Below, piece by piece: positions 33,986 through 43,376 of a stretch of DNA of 64,000 bases. Numbering within the stretch: position 1 is the stretch's first letter; each line of letters begins with the position of its first letter. The position numbers and the translations under genes were made by a program. The notes beneath the pieces were generated by a model that saw only the letters and a list, made by a program, of their open reading frames with translations, ran no database searches and was not told the DNA's origin. The DNA comes from an uncultured Pseudomonadota bacterium (GTDB lineage: Bacteria > Myxococcota_A > UBA796 > GCA-2862545): assembly GCA_913061235.1 (NCBI GenBank), contig CAJXTB010000007.1, forward strand, positions 248,001-312,000, in the 5' to 3' direction.

Positions 33986-36036
33986 GACGCATTGTGCTCG
34001 CCGGAAATCCGAACACCGGCAAGAGCACGTTGTTCAACCGGCTGACGGGTGGTTCTGCACGGGTCGGAAACTACCCAGGAATCACGGTTTCGCCATACGA
34101 AGGCAAGCTGGTATTGCCGTCTGGTGAGGCCACATTGGTGGACCTGCCCGGCACGTATTCGCTGACCGCGCGATCCCTCGAAGAGCAGCTTGCTGTCGAC
34201 GTGATCGATGGTCGTGGTGATCACAGCGTGCCCGACTTGGTCGTGCTGTGCGCAGATGCCACCAACTTGGTTCGCAACCTGTACGTGCTGCTTCAGGTGC
34301 AAGAGTTTGGCCGCAACGTCATTGTGGCGCTGACCATGCTCGACGAAGCGGGGGGGGCCGCCCCGGATGCCGTCGCTCTGCGCGGTGCCCTCGGATGCCG
34401 CGTACTGCCGGTGAATCCGCGTACGGGTGAGGGGGTGGAGGCGCTCAAGACTGCCATTGAACAAGCCATCGACCAGCCGAGACCGGAGCCTCTTTGGCGG
34501 TTTGAGCCGAGTCCTGACCTTCAGGTGGCCATGACCGACATGCAAGAGGCCACAGGGTTCGGCCGAGGGGCTGCACTGTGGGCGCTGCTGTCTGTTGGAG
34601 ACGACGACCTTGAGGGGATCTCCGACGAAGGGCGTGCCGTAGCGGCGCGGGTCACGGACCGCTTTGACGACGAGGTTGTTGAAGGCCGATACCGCTGGCT
34701 AGATGCCAACATCGCGCCTCTGCTTGCGGATGACGCCAGCGACGAGGTTCACGCGTCGACCGACCGCCTCGACCGGATTCTTCTGCACCCGGTCCTGGGC
34801 TTTGGCATCTTCCTCGCACTGATGACTGTGCTCTTCCAGGGCCTCTTTACCTGGTCAGACCCGTTCATTGGCCTCATCGAATCTGGATTCGGCTGGCTTG
34901 CCGGTACCGTTCTGTCGGTGACCGGTCCCACATTGCTGGGGAGCTTCCTAGCAGACGGTCTCGTGGGGGGCGTTGGCAGTGTTCTGGTGTTCCTGCCGCA
35001 GATTATGCTGCTCTTCCTGTTGCTTTCGCTGATGGAAGACACCGGGTACATGGCGCGTGTGGCGTATCTGATGGACCGCGTGATGAAGCCGCTCGGACTT
35101 CACGGCCGCGCCTTTGTTCCCATGCTGTCGGGCTTTGCCTGTGCGGTGCCAGCCATCATGGCCACACGCACCATGGAGCGGAAGCGCGACCGGTTCCTCA
35201 CCATGATGATCATCCCGCTGATGACGTGCTCTGCTCGGCTTCCGGTGTACACGCTCATCATCGCCGCGTTGTTCCCGGCGGGCCGAGTTCTGGGCATCTT
35301 CCCCACACGCGGCTTGATGATGACCGGCATGTACCTATTCAGCGTGGTCATTGCGTTGATTGCCGGCTTCGTCATGAGTCGTACGCTCCTGCCAGCTCCA
35401 CCGTCTCCGCTGGTGCTTGAGCTGCCGCCGTATCGGCTTCCTCGCCTCATCGATGTGTGGCGACAAACCTGGCGCGGCACCCAGCACTTCCTCAAAGACG
35501 CTGGCGGCATCATCTTATTGGCCGCGGTTGTCATGTGGGGAGCGCTGACCTTCCCGCGCATTGACCCGACCGAAGTTGTGGGATTGGGGGAGGATGCTGT
35601 TGCAGCCGCCCAGCTCGAGCAGTCCATCGCCGGTCGCATGGGCCACGCCATTGAGCCCGTCATTCGGCCGGTGGGCTGGGACTGGAAGATTGGTGTGGGC
35701 ATGATTGGCGCCTTTGCAGCCCGTGAAGTGTTCATCAGCACTCTGGGCGAAGTCTACGCCCTCGGTGGAGATGTCGACGAGGCGGACGTCACACTGCGCG
35801 AGCACATGAAGGCGGAGATCAAAGCCGACGGCAAGCCTGTTTGGAGCCCGCTGGTCGGCCTGTCTGTCATGGTGTTCATTGCGTTGGGAGCGCAGTGCAC
35901 GAGCACCTTGGCAGTGTTGAAGCGTGAGACGAAGACCTGGCGGTGGCCTGCGTTTCTGTTCGTCTGGATGACGGTGCTTGCGTACGTGGCGAGTCTGGCT
36001 GTCTACCAAGGCGGTTTGGCGCTCGGCTTTAGCTAG
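33982..36036 (+). CDS. feoB: FeoB, ferrous iron transporter
   Basis: 684 residues. The N-terminal GTPase has G1 'GNPNTGKST' (~9), G2 'NYPGIT', and G3 'DLPGTYS'. G4 is the unusual 'TMLD' (most FeoB read NMLD/NMxD) near residue 117. A GDI helical domain follows, then ~9 membrane helices with the two gate motifs 'GFACAVPAIMATRT' and 'PLMTCSARLPVYTL' and the C-terminal 'AQCTSTLAVLK'. It imports Fe2+ across the inner membrane. There is no FeoC gene nearby; the next gene is an unrelated opposite-strand lipoprotein. Confidence 0.95.
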   Translation: MRRIVLAGNPNTGKSTLFNRLTGGSARVGNYPGITVSPYEGKLVLPSGEATLVDLPGTYSLTARSLEEQLAVDVIDGRGDHSVPDLVVLCADATNLVRNLYVLLQVQEFGRNVIVALTMLDEAGGAAPDAVALRGALGCRVLPVNPRTGEGVEALKTAIEQAIDQPRPEPLWRFEPSPDLQVAMTDMQEATGFGRGAALWALLSVGDDDLEGISDEGRAVAARVTDRFDDEVVEGRYRWLDANIAPLLADDASDEVHASTDRLDRILLHPVLGFGIFLALMTVLFQGLFTWSDPFIGLIESGFGWLAGTVLSVTGPTLLGSFLADGLVGGVGSVLVFLPQIMLLFLLLSLMEDTGYMARVAYLMDRVMKPLGLHGRAFVPMLSGFACAVPAIMATRTMERKRDRFLTMMIIPLMTCSARLPVYTLIIAALFPAGRVLGIFPTRGLMMTGMYLFSVVIALIAGFVMSRTLLPAPPSPLVLELPPYRLPRLIDVWRQTWRGTQHFLKDAGGIILLAAVVMWGALTFPRIDPTEVVGLGEDAVAAAQLEQSIAGRMGHAIEPVIRPVGWDWKIGVGMIGAFAAREVFISTLGEVYALGGDVDEADVTLREHMKAEIKADGKPVWSPLVGLSVMVFIALGAQCTSTLAVLKRETKTWRWPAFLFVWMTVLAYVASLAVYQGGLALGFS

Positions 36037-36083
36037 GGACTGTCCACGGTGGTGTTGCGCGGGTGGGCTGAATCGCTCCAGCG

Positions 36084-36443
36084 CTACTCATCACACAGCC
36101 TGTCCACTGGTTGCCCGCCTAGCTCCACACGGCTGTAGTCGCCGTCGGGTAGGTCGCACTCGACGGTCTTGCCAACACAGCTGTCGTCGCACCCATTGGG
36201 TTTGTCGCGCTTTCGTGCCTGTGCGTAGGTGGAGATGACCAATACATCGCCCTCGATGGTGGCCGAGCAGCGTGCGTCTAGCCAGACGTCACAGCTCGGA
36301 GACACACAGATGGCTTCCATCAGGTTTACCTGGATTTCGTCGTCGTTTATGCACACTTCGCCGCGGTCGTGCACCTCTACGACGTAGCCACAGGCACTGA
36401 GGATGAGCAGGATCCCGATGCTGGGGACGGAAGAGACCCTCAT
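36084..36443 (-). CDS. Small Cys-rich lipoprotein
   Basis: 119 residues with a perfect AAGGAGTTGTC-ATG start. Lipobox 'LLILSACG' places the lipid on Cys18. The mature part has eight further cysteines ('EVCINDDE', 'AICVSPSCDVWLDARC', 'NGCDDSCVGKTVECDLPDG') that could form disulfides outside the cytoplasm. No family is recognised. It converges on feoB and is divergent from the TetR gene, with the operator cluster in between, so it may share regulation with the efflux operon. Confidence 0.8.
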   Translation of the reverse strand: MRVSSVPSIGILLILSACGYVVEVHDRGEVCINDDEIQVNLMEAICVSPSCDVWLDARCSATIEGDVLVISTYAQARKRDKPNGCDDSCVGKTVECDLPDGDYSRVELGGQPVDRLCDE

Positions 36444-36488
36444 GACAACTCCTTAAGCCGCACATTGTGACCGGCGTTCCGGCCAACC

Positions 36489-36583
36489 TACCGTTCGGTA
36501 ACAGGACGAGACATCTGTTGTCCTAGACAGGTCCGATGCACCAACTTACCGGGCGGTAACCTGAGGCTACCTACCGGTCGGTA
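36489..36583. promoter_or_regulatory. Three TetR-type operator palindromes
   Basis: Three copies of the 12-bp palindrome TACCGnnCGGTA lie at 36489-36500, 36547-36558 and 36572-36583, between the lipoprotein gene and the TetR gene. Each is followed by AC or AAC. They are the probable binding sites of the TetR protein encoded 26 bp downstream, giving autoregulation and control of the efflux operon, and possibly of the divergent lipoprotein. Confidence 0.75.
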
Positions 36584-36609
36584 ACCCTGCCTCGCTTCGT
36601 GGAGTGCCG

Positions 36610-37194
36610 TTGAGCACAACAGACGAAAAAGACGTAAAGAAGCGCATTCTAGACGTCGCAACCACCCTCTTTGCTGAGAAGGGCTTTGGCTCGACTTCGG
36701 TGCGTGAAGTGGTGGAAGCGGCGGGCGTGACGAAGCCCACACTGTACTACTACTTTGCCAACAAAGAGGCGCTGTTCGTAGAGCTCGTGAACATGCACAT
36801 GGACGGGCTTGACGACCTGATTCGCAGCTCGCTCACCGGTCAGGGCTCGGTTCGCGAGCGCCTGCGCAGCTTCATTCGCTCCTACGCAGACGGCGCTCTT
36901 CAGAACCAAGACGTCGTCCGTCTCATGTGGACCTGCCAGCACCCAACGGACAGCAAGCAGCCACAGATCGACTTGATGTCCATGCACCTCCGCAAAATCG
37001 CTCATATGAGTGCGTTGTTCGCAGAAGGCATTGCCTCTGGTGAGCTCCGAACAGACATCGACGTCGACTACGCCGTTCGCGGCTTCGTCGGCATGGTCGA
37101 CCTTCACACCATGGCCATGGTCCACGGCTTGCCAGCCGATGATGACTACGCCGTTCGTATCCTTGACCTTTTCTACCGGGGAGTCTCCGGATGA
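36610..37194 (+). CDS. TetR/AcrR-family regulator of the efflux operon
   Basis: 194 residues. The TTG at 36610 is chosen because GGAG lies five bases upstream; a GTG at 36604 overlaps that site. The N-terminal HTH: 'RILDVATTLFAEKGFGSTSV' then 'AAGVTKPTLYYYFANKEAL'. The C-terminus is TetR_C-like (~80-190). It is the first gene of the operon with the membrane-fusion protein, whose ATG overlaps this stop (ATGA). Confidence 0.92.
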   Translation: MSTTDEKDVKKRILDVATTLFAEKGFGSTSVREVVEAAGVTKPTLYYYFANKEALFVELVNMHMDGLDDLIRSSLTGQGSVRERLRSFIRSYADGALQNQDVVRLMWTCQHPTDSKQPQIDLMSMHLRKIAHMSALFAEGIASGELRTDIDVDYAVRGFVGMVDLHTMAMVHGLPADDDYAVRILDLFYRGVSG

Positions 37195-38297
37195 CCGCCG
37201 CTATGCACCGTTTCGCACTGATTTCACTTCCACTTATGACGCTGGCGTTGAGCGTCGGATGTGGAGCAGGCGCGGACGGTATCGACCCGTCTACTGTTCC
37301 TGCCTCCGTCGCCTCCGCCACCGCAACGCGGGTGGAGATTGTGGAGATTAACCAGACCGACGCCAACATTGACCTGACCCTTCCGGGTGAGGTGATGGGC
37401 GGCCGTGATGCTGTGCTGGCCTCTGGGCTCGGCGGTATCGTCGAGCGTGTGCGCGTCTCTGAAGGAGACACCGTCACGGCTGGACAGATTCTCATTCAGG
37501 TGGACAGCGAAGCGTACGCTGCACAGCGAGACCAAGTCGAGGCACAGCTTCGCCTGGCAACCTCCGACCTCGAGCGCATGCGACAGCTCGGTGACTTGGC
37601 CACCCCCCAACAGGTGGAGCAGGCCGAGACCCAGGTTGCCGTCCTTCAAGGGCAGCGTCGCGGCGTCATGTCCCAGCTTCGGCAGGCCAACGTCACGGCA
37701 CCGTTCTCCGGAACGATTGGCCAGCTCGACCTTGAGCCTGGCGAGTTTGCGGCACCGGGAACACCGCTGGTCCGCGTGGTCCAGCTCGACCCGGTGATGA
37801 TTGATCTGACCGTCTCCGACCGAGACCGCTCGGCACTGAGCGTCGGTGACATGGTCGCTGTCAGCGCGAGTGGAACCGGCGCCATCTACCAAGGCGTCGT
37901 CCAGCACATTGGCCCCGCGGCCGACCTCCGCACACGGTCGTTTCCGGTGGAAGTCTCGGTCGACAACCCTGAAGGCGTGCTGCTTCCCGGCATGATTGCC
38001 TCCGTCCGCGTTCGCAGCCAAGTGGGCGAGGGTGCCTTGGTCATTCCCCAGGATTGGGTTGTCACCAAGATGGAAGGACCGGGCGTGTTTGTGGACGTCG
38101 ACAATGTTGCTCAATGGCGCGATTTGGAGCTTGGTGCTGTCATTCGCGACCAAGTCATCGTGCTCGGTGGACTGTCTGTTGAAGAGCGTCTCATCATGAA
38201 TGGCCATCGTGAGCTGGCAGATGGAGACGAGCTGTTGGTTGTGCGTGAAGGCGTGTGCTGCGAGGGCGGCCGCGCCGTGTTTGGAGGCCAGTTGTGA
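37191..38297 (+). CDS. RND efflux membrane-fusion (adaptor) lipoprotein
   Basis: 368 residues. Lipobox 'LALSVGCG' (Cys ~24) tethers it to the inner membrane. The HlyD/AcrA-type layout is a beta-barrel/lipoyl half-motif ('SGLGGIVERVRVSEGDTVTA'), a short alpha-hairpin (~105-150), the returning lipoyl half ('NVTAPFSGTIGQLDLEPGEF'), and barrel and membrane-proximal domains. It links the inner-membrane pump to the outer-membrane channel. The stop overlaps the pump GTG start (GTGA). Confidence 0.94.
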   Translation: MTAAMHRFALISLPLMTLALSVGCGAGADGIDPSTVPASVASATATRVEIVEINQTDANIDLTLPGEVMGGRDAVLASGLGGIVERVRVSEGDTVTAGQILIQVDSEAYAAQRDQVEAQLRLATSDLERMRQLGDLATPQQVEQAETQVAVLQGQRRGVMSQLRQANVTAPFSGTIGQLDLEPGEFAAPGTPLVRVVQLDPVMIDLTVSDRDRSALSVGDMVAVSASGTGAIYQGVVQHIGPAADLRTRSFPVEVSVDNPEGVLLPGMIASVRVRSQVGEGALVIPQDWVVTKMEGPGVFVDVDNVAQWRDLELGAVIRDQVIVLGGLSVEERLIMNGHRELADGDELLVVREGVCCEGGRAVFGGQL

Positions 38298-41200
38298 TTC
38301 GTTGGTTGGTCAATCACCCCACCACGGTGTTCGTGGTGGCTCTCGCGGTGTTGATTTTCGGCATGATTTCGTACGTCACGCTTCCGCGTGAGTCGTCGCC
38401 GGACATCACCATTCCCATCGTCCTGGTCACCACTCCCTACATTGGGGTGTCGCCACAAGATGTGGAGAAGCTCGTCACCATTCCGCTCGAGAATGAGCTG
38501 GCTGGGCTTCAAGACATCAAGGAGCTCGCCAGTACGTCTGCCGAAGGCGTCAGCATTGTCAGCATTGAGTTCGACCCTGCGGTGAACATTGAAGAAGCGC
38601 TGACGAACGTGCGTGACCGTGTGAGTCGCGCCAAGGCTGACTTGCCCGAAGACGTGGAAGAGCCTGGAATTACCGAGATCAACTTCTCGGACATCCCCAT
38701 CATGCTGGTCAACATTGCCGGCCCGGTGGATGAAGAGGTGCTCAAGCGCCTTGGCGAGCGTCTCGAAGACGAAGTCAAGCGTATTCCGGGCGTCCTTGAA
38801 GCCAACCTGTCGGGTGGCCAAGAGCGCGAGATTCAGGTCAACGTCGACCCCTTGCGTCTGTCTCACTACGGATTGTCGTTCACGGATGTCATCGCTGCGA
38901 TTGGCAACGAAGACGTCAACATCCCCGGTGGCGAGGTCGATGCCGGCTCGAGCACTTTCTTGGTGCGTACACCGGGCGATTTTGAGAATCCACGCGACCT
39001 GGAAGCGGTGCCCATCAAGCGGGTAGGGGACCGGCCGGTCTTCGTGCGCGACGTCGCTAGCGTGCAAGACACGTTTGCTGACCGAACCAGCCTGGCGCGG
39101 ATGAATGGCGAGTCGAGTGTGTCGCTGTCCGTGACCAAGCGTCCCGGTAGCAACATCATTGAGATTGCCGACACCGTCAAAGAGCTGGTGGCCTCCCAGA
39201 GCGAGAGCTGGCCCCAGGGTGTTGAGTACCGCGTGCTGAGCGACGAGTCCTTTTACATTCGGGACCAGGTTGCTTCGCTACAGAACAACATCATGACCGC
39301 CTTGATTCTTGTGGTCGGCGTCATCTTCTTCTTCATGGGTGGGCGCAACAGCCTGCTCGTAGCGCTCGCGATTCCATTCTCGCTGTTCATCAGCATGATG
39401 GTGCTCGACTTGTTGGGCTTCACCCTGAACATGATGGTGTTGTTCTCGCTCATCCTCGCTCTGGGGATGTTGGTCGACAACGCGATTGTTGTGGTCGAGA
39501 ATATCTATAGGCACGTCGAAGAAGGGCTGCCTCTGCGCGAAGCGGCTGCCAAGGGCGCCAGCGAAGTCGCGATTGCCGTGTTCGCATCTACCATGACCAC
39601 TGTTGCAGCATTCCTGCCTCTGGTGTTCTGGGGCGGAATCATGGGCGAGTTCATGAGCTTCTTGCCCAAGACCGTCATCATTGTTCTGCTGTGCTCCCTG
39701 TTCGTCGCTGTGTTCTTCCTGCCCATGTTCTCCGCTGTCTTCATGAAGAAGTCGGGCCGAGCGGTTGTGGACGAAGACGACGATGACGCCGAGGTTGGCC
39801 GCATCATGGGGGCCTACCGAGGCCTGCTGCGCTTCAGCGTCGCACATCGCTACCTTGCGGCCGTTGCCATGGCGCTGATGTTCGTCTTCAGCATTGGTGC
39901 CTACGCCGTTCTGGGCGCGGGTATGGAGTTCTTCCCAGAGACGGACCCCGACCAAGCGACCATCAATGTTCGCGCTCCGGACGGCACGGACGTCATGACG
40001 ACCGACCGCATTGCCCGGCGCATTGAAGCGGTGTTGGCCGCCGAAGAGAACGTCGCTGTCTTCGTGACCGAGGTTGGTGTTGCCGGTGGCGGCAGCAACT
40101 TGACCGGTACGCAAGCCGCTCCCAACCAGGCGCGTATCAGCATCGACTTCCTCAAAGACCGCAACCAAGCCGCTCCCGGTGAGCAGGTTCGCGTTGAGAA
40201 TACCCAGCTGACTATCGCTCGACTTCGCGACCAGATGCGCGAGATTCCGGGGGCTGCCATCAGCGTTGAGAAGCGCGAGATGGGACCGCCGGTTGAAAAG
40301 CCCATCAAGGTCCAGGTGTCTGGCGACAACGTGCATGAGGTGGGCGCCTTTGCCCAGCGTGTCCGTCGTGAGCTCGCCCAGATCGATGGCACGACCGAGC
40401 TGACCGACGACTACCGAGTTGGACGTCCAGAGCTTCAGCTGCGCGTAGACCGCGGTGCTGCCAAGCGCATTGGTGTGAGCACCGGTGAGATTGGAAACAC
40501 GGTTCGTACCGCAGTCGCCGGTGCTACCGCCTCCACGCTGCGCGATGGGGAAGACGAGTACGACATTGTTGTTCAGCTCGCACCTGAATTCCGCGGAGAC
40601 ATCCAAGGCGTTCTTGCCCTGCGCATTGCTGGCCGTCTCGACACATCGCCCGACACCTTCCCGGTGCCGCTGTCGTCCGTTGCTGGCTACAGCTTGGCGG
40701 GTGGTACGGGCTCGGTTCGTCACGTGGACCAAGATTTGGTCGTGACCATCACCGGTGAAGTGCTCGACGGATTCTCCGAGTACGACATCCAACAGCAGGT
40801 CGCAGCGCTGATCCCCACGCTTCAGGAAGAGGGCTTTCACCTCGACTTCGTGGGCTCCAATGCCGAGCAAGAAGAGACCATGGCCTTCTTGGCCCGGGCG
40901 CTTCTCATTGCATTGGTCCTCATCATCCTGGTTCTGGTCGCCCAGTTCGACAGCCTGATGACCCCGTTCATCATCATTGCGACAGTGTTCCTGTCCATGA
41001 TTGGTGTGTTGTGGGGCCTCATCATCACGCAGACGCCCTTTGGCATCATCATGACGGGCATCGGCGTCATCTCATTGGCCGGTGTTGTGGTGAACAACGC
41101 CATTGTGCTGCTCGACTACGTGGGGCAGCTGCGTAGCGAGGGGGTTCCCATGGAGAAGGCTCTGGTTCGCGCCGGCATGACTCGCTTCCGTCCTGTCATG

Positions 41201-42769
41201 TTGACCGCTGCAACGACCATTCTGGGACTCGTGCCCATGGCCGTCGGCATCAGCTGGGACTTCACGCGCTTCCGCTTCTTGGTTGGCGGGGCAAGCCAGC
41301 AGTGGTGGGCTCCCATGGCCATCGCGGTCATCTTCGGACTGGCCTTCGCCACCCTGCTGACCTTGGTGATGGTGCCTACGCTCTACACCATCATGGACGA
41401 CATCAGCCGTCTGCGTAGCCGAGTGTGGAACAGCATCTTCGGTCGCAAGCAGTCGATTGTGACGACGGGCGAAGTGCTCGCCAAGTTGCTTGTCGTCGGC
41501 GCTGTTGTCGGGGTTGGAGCCAGCACGGCGCAGGGCGTCACGTTGGAAGAAGCCTTTGCGGCCGCCGAAGACAACAACGTGGACCTGGCCATTGTGGGTG
41601 AACAGACCGAGCAGGCACGCGCCGTCGTTGGTCAGGCGTGGTCTGCGGTTCAGCCGCGATTGACCGGTCAGCTTGGACTCACCATCAATGAGCTTGAGAT
41701 CAAGTTCGACCCCACCGAGGGCATTCCTGCTGAAGTGTTGCCTCCGGGTGTGGGTGGCGAGATTGTCATTCAGGAGAAGACACAGTGGGCCGGCAACATC
41801 ACGCTCAGCCAGTCGCTGTTCAACGGTGAGGCCCTTCCCGCCATTCGCGGTGCGTACGGCATGCGTCGTGCTGCCGAGGCAGACGAACTGGGCGTGGGTC
41901 AGCAGGTCCGCGCTGGTGTGGCGTCGTCCTTCTATGCACTGGCCACCGCCCGTGAGGCGCTTGAGCTGGCCGAAGAAGCCAAGCTATTGGCCGATTCGCA
42001 GCTGGTCTTGGCGACGCGTCGCAAAGACGCCGGTGTGGAGCCACTTCGCAGTGTCATCCAGGCTCAGCTCGGTGCCAGCCAAGCTCGTCGGGATGTCGAT
42101 TCTGCGGCCGAGCAGCTCGTCCGTGCCCAAGAGGCGTTCCATCGCTTGACGGGGCTGGAGCGGGACGTCTCGCTAGAGATGCCCACTCTCGACATGGCGC
42201 CAACGTCTCTAGATGACGCCGCTACACTCGCGATGTCCGAGCGCTTGGACCTACAAGCGGCTCGTCTGCGTGTAGATGTCGCTCAGTACCAAGTGAACTC
42301 GAAGAAGTGGGGCTGGATGCCCACGGTCGACGCGAACTTCAGCTACGTCTACCAGCAAGCTGCCGGCTTTGCCGGTCAGAACACCTTCTGGCAGGCAGGC
42401 GTGACCGGTCGGTGGACGTTGTGGGACGGCGGACTTCGCTTGGCCCAGACCCGCGAAGCTGCCAGCCAGCGACGCACCGCCGAGTTCGCCTTGCGGAGCG
42501 CTGAGATGGAGGTCGCTGAAGACCTTCGCGTGTCGTGGGAAGCCTTTGACCGCGCGCAAGACAATGCCGAGCTGGTCGAGCGTGAAGTAGAGCTAGCGAC
42601 CGAGTCGCTGCGCCTTGCTGAGACCGGGTTGTCTGCCGGTACAGCAACGTGGCTAGACGTCGAGCAAGCACGCATTCTGCTACGTCAGACACGCTTGAGC
42701 GACCTGCAAGAGCGCATGACGCGTGACCTGGCGGCCATTGAGCTGCGTCGGGCCATGGGTACGCTGTAG
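38294..42769 (+). CDS. RND efflux pump fused to TolC-like outer-membrane factor
   Basis: 1491 residues as one open frame. Residues 1-~1055 are a complete HAE/CzcA-like RND permease: 'RWLVNHPTTVFVVALAVL', 'YVTLPRESSPDI', two porter halves, and the TM4 motif 'LALGMLVDNAIVVVENI'. The frame then continues through a basic linker into a hydrophobic segment ('LLVVGAVVGVGASTAQG', ~1077) that looks like an internal signal peptide, followed by a ~400-residue outer-membrane efflux protein: 'LFNGEALPAIRGAY', 'RLDLQAARLRVDVAQYQVN', 'GTATWLDVEQARILL'. Fused RND-OMF proteins are known in some other phyla; cleavage at the internal signal would release the channel. Confidence 0.92.
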   Translation: MIRWLVNHPTTVFVVALAVLIFGMISYVTLPRESSPDITIPIVLVTTPYIGVSPQDVEKLVTIPLENELAGLQDIKELASTSAEGVSIVSIEFDPAVNIEEALTNVRDRVSRAKADLPEDVEEPGITEINFSDIPIMLVNIAGPVDEEVLKRLGERLEDEVKRIPGVLEANLSGGQEREIQVNVDPLRLSHYGLSFTDVIAAIGNEDVNIPGGEVDAGSSTFLVRTPGDFENPRDLEAVPIKRVGDRPVFVRDVASVQDTFADRTSLARMNGESSVSLSVTKRPGSNIIEIADTVKELVASQSESWPQGVEYRVLSDESFYIRDQVASLQNNIMTALILVVGVIFFFMGGRNSLLVALAIPFSLFISMMVLDLLGFTLNMMVLFSLILALGMLVDNAIVVVENIYRHVEEGLPLREAAAKGASEVAIAVFASTMTTVAAFLPLVFWGGIMGEFMSFLPKTVIIVLLCSLFVAVFFLPMFSAVFMKKSGRAVVDEDDDDAEVGRIMGAYRGLLRFSVAHRYLAAVAMALMFVFSIGAYAVLGAGMEFFPETDPDQATINVRAPDGTDVMTTDRIARRIEAVLAAEENVAVFVTEVGVAGGGSNLTGTQAAPNQARISIDFLKDRNQAAPGEQVRVENTQLTIARLRDQMREIPGAAISVEKREMGPPVEKPIKVQVSGDNVHEVGAFAQRVRRELAQIDGTTELTDDYRVGRPELQLRVDRGAAKRIGVSTGEIGNTVRTAVAGATASTLRDGEDEYDIVVQLAPEFRGDIQGVLALRIAGRLDTSPDTFPVPLSSVAGYSLAGGTGSVRHVDQDLVVTITGEVLDGFSEYDIQQQVAALIPTLQEEGFHLDFVGSNAEQEETMAFLARALLIALVLIILVLVAQFDSLMTPFIIIATVFLSMIGVLWGLIITQTPFGIIMTGIGVISLAGVVVNNAIVLLDYVGQLRSEGVPMEKALVRAGMTRFRPVMLTAATTILGLVPMAVGISWDFTRFRFLVGGASQQWWAPMAIAVIFGLAFATLLTLVMVPTLYTIMDDISRLRSRVWNSIFGRKQSIVTTGEVLAKLLVVGAVVGVGASTAQGVTLEEAFAAAEDNNVDLAIVGEQTEQARAVVGQAWSAVQPRLTGQLGLTINELEIKFDPTEGIPAEVLPPGVGGEIVIQEKTQWAGNITLSQSLFNGEALPAIRGAYGMRRAAEADELGVGQQVRAGVASSFYALATAREALELAEEAKLLADSQLVLATRRKDAGVEPLRSVIQAQLGASQARRDVDSAAEQLVRAQEAFHRLTGLERDVSLEMPTLDMAPTSLDDAATLAMSERLDLQAARLRVDVAQYQVNSKKWGWMPTVDANFSYVYQQAAGFAGQNTFWQAGVTGRWTLWDGGLRLAQTREAASQRRTAEFALRSAEMEVAEDLRVSWEAFDRAQDNAELVEREVELATESLRLAETGLSAGTATWLDVEQARILLRQTRLSDLQERMTRDLAAIELRRAMGTL

Positions 42770-42776
42770 GCAGCTT

Positions 42777-43376
42777 CTAGGGCGTACAGTCCGGCACAGT
42801 TGAGGGCAGCGTGGATGTCTGACCCTCATACAGTGCGACCGCCTTGGGATTGCCGTAGTCCGCCATGAACAGTGGGACCTGCTCCAGCCAGACGGACAGC
42901 AGGAGGACCGCTGGAGTGGCGGACGGGTCTGACCGGAGAACTCGGATCTCTCGCTGTAGCGCGCACTTCGGCTCGCCCTGGGGTGTCAGCGACACAATGT
43001 CGACATCGATTCCCGCGGCTGGGATGGTGGAGTCGGCCGACAAGGTGACTTCCATCCCCCGAGCGTTGTTGGGCAGCTCCATAGACATCGTGTAGCGTCC
43101 GTCGCCCTTGAAGTGGTTGACGGTGAGTACGGTGTCCTGGTGCGCGAAGACCTCGATGCGGTGACCGACGGCAAGGGCCGGGTTGTTGAAGAAACCAGAA
43201 CCGTACATCGAGCAGGGCCACATGACGGCGTACAGGTCGTCTTCGGTGACCAGATGTCCCTCGGGTATGTAGTCGATGGCTACAATGACGGGTGCCTCGG
43301 CGTCTCCTGGACCGCACGGGGCCGCGACAGCGTCCCACGACAAAGAGGCAAGCAGTACCCCTACAGCCCAACGCAT
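42777..43376 (-). CDS. Exported SAF-domain protein (CpaB/FlgA-like N-terminus)
   Basis: 199 residues from the ATG at 43376 (GGAGGG upstream); the much longer frame start is not supported. The signal peptide 'WAVGVLLASLSWDAVAA' is followed by a SAF-like segment 'IVAIDYIPEGHLVTEDDLYA' and 'LAVGHRIEVFAHQDTVL'. The rest is beta-rich. SAF domains occur in CpaB of Flp pili, FlgA and sialic acid synthases. It overlaps the preceding SAF gene by 16 bp. No pilus genes are nearby, so a pilus role is not supported. Confidence 0.7.
   Translation of the reverse strand: MRWAVGVLLASLSWDAVAAPCGPGDAEAPVIVAIDYIPEGHLVTEDDLYAVMWPCSMYGSGFFNNPALAVGHRIEVFAHQDTVLTVNHFKGDGRYTMSMELPNNARGMEVTLSADSTIPAAGIDVDIVSLTPQGEPKCALQREIRVLRSDPSATPAVLLLSVWLEQVPLFMADYGNPKAVALYEGQTSTLPSTVPDCTP

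Noticed and set aside
39278-40870. 530-codon minus-strand frame inside the RND pump gene
   Set aside because: It is antisense to strongly conserved RND sequence, with His/Gln-rich composition and no ribosome site.
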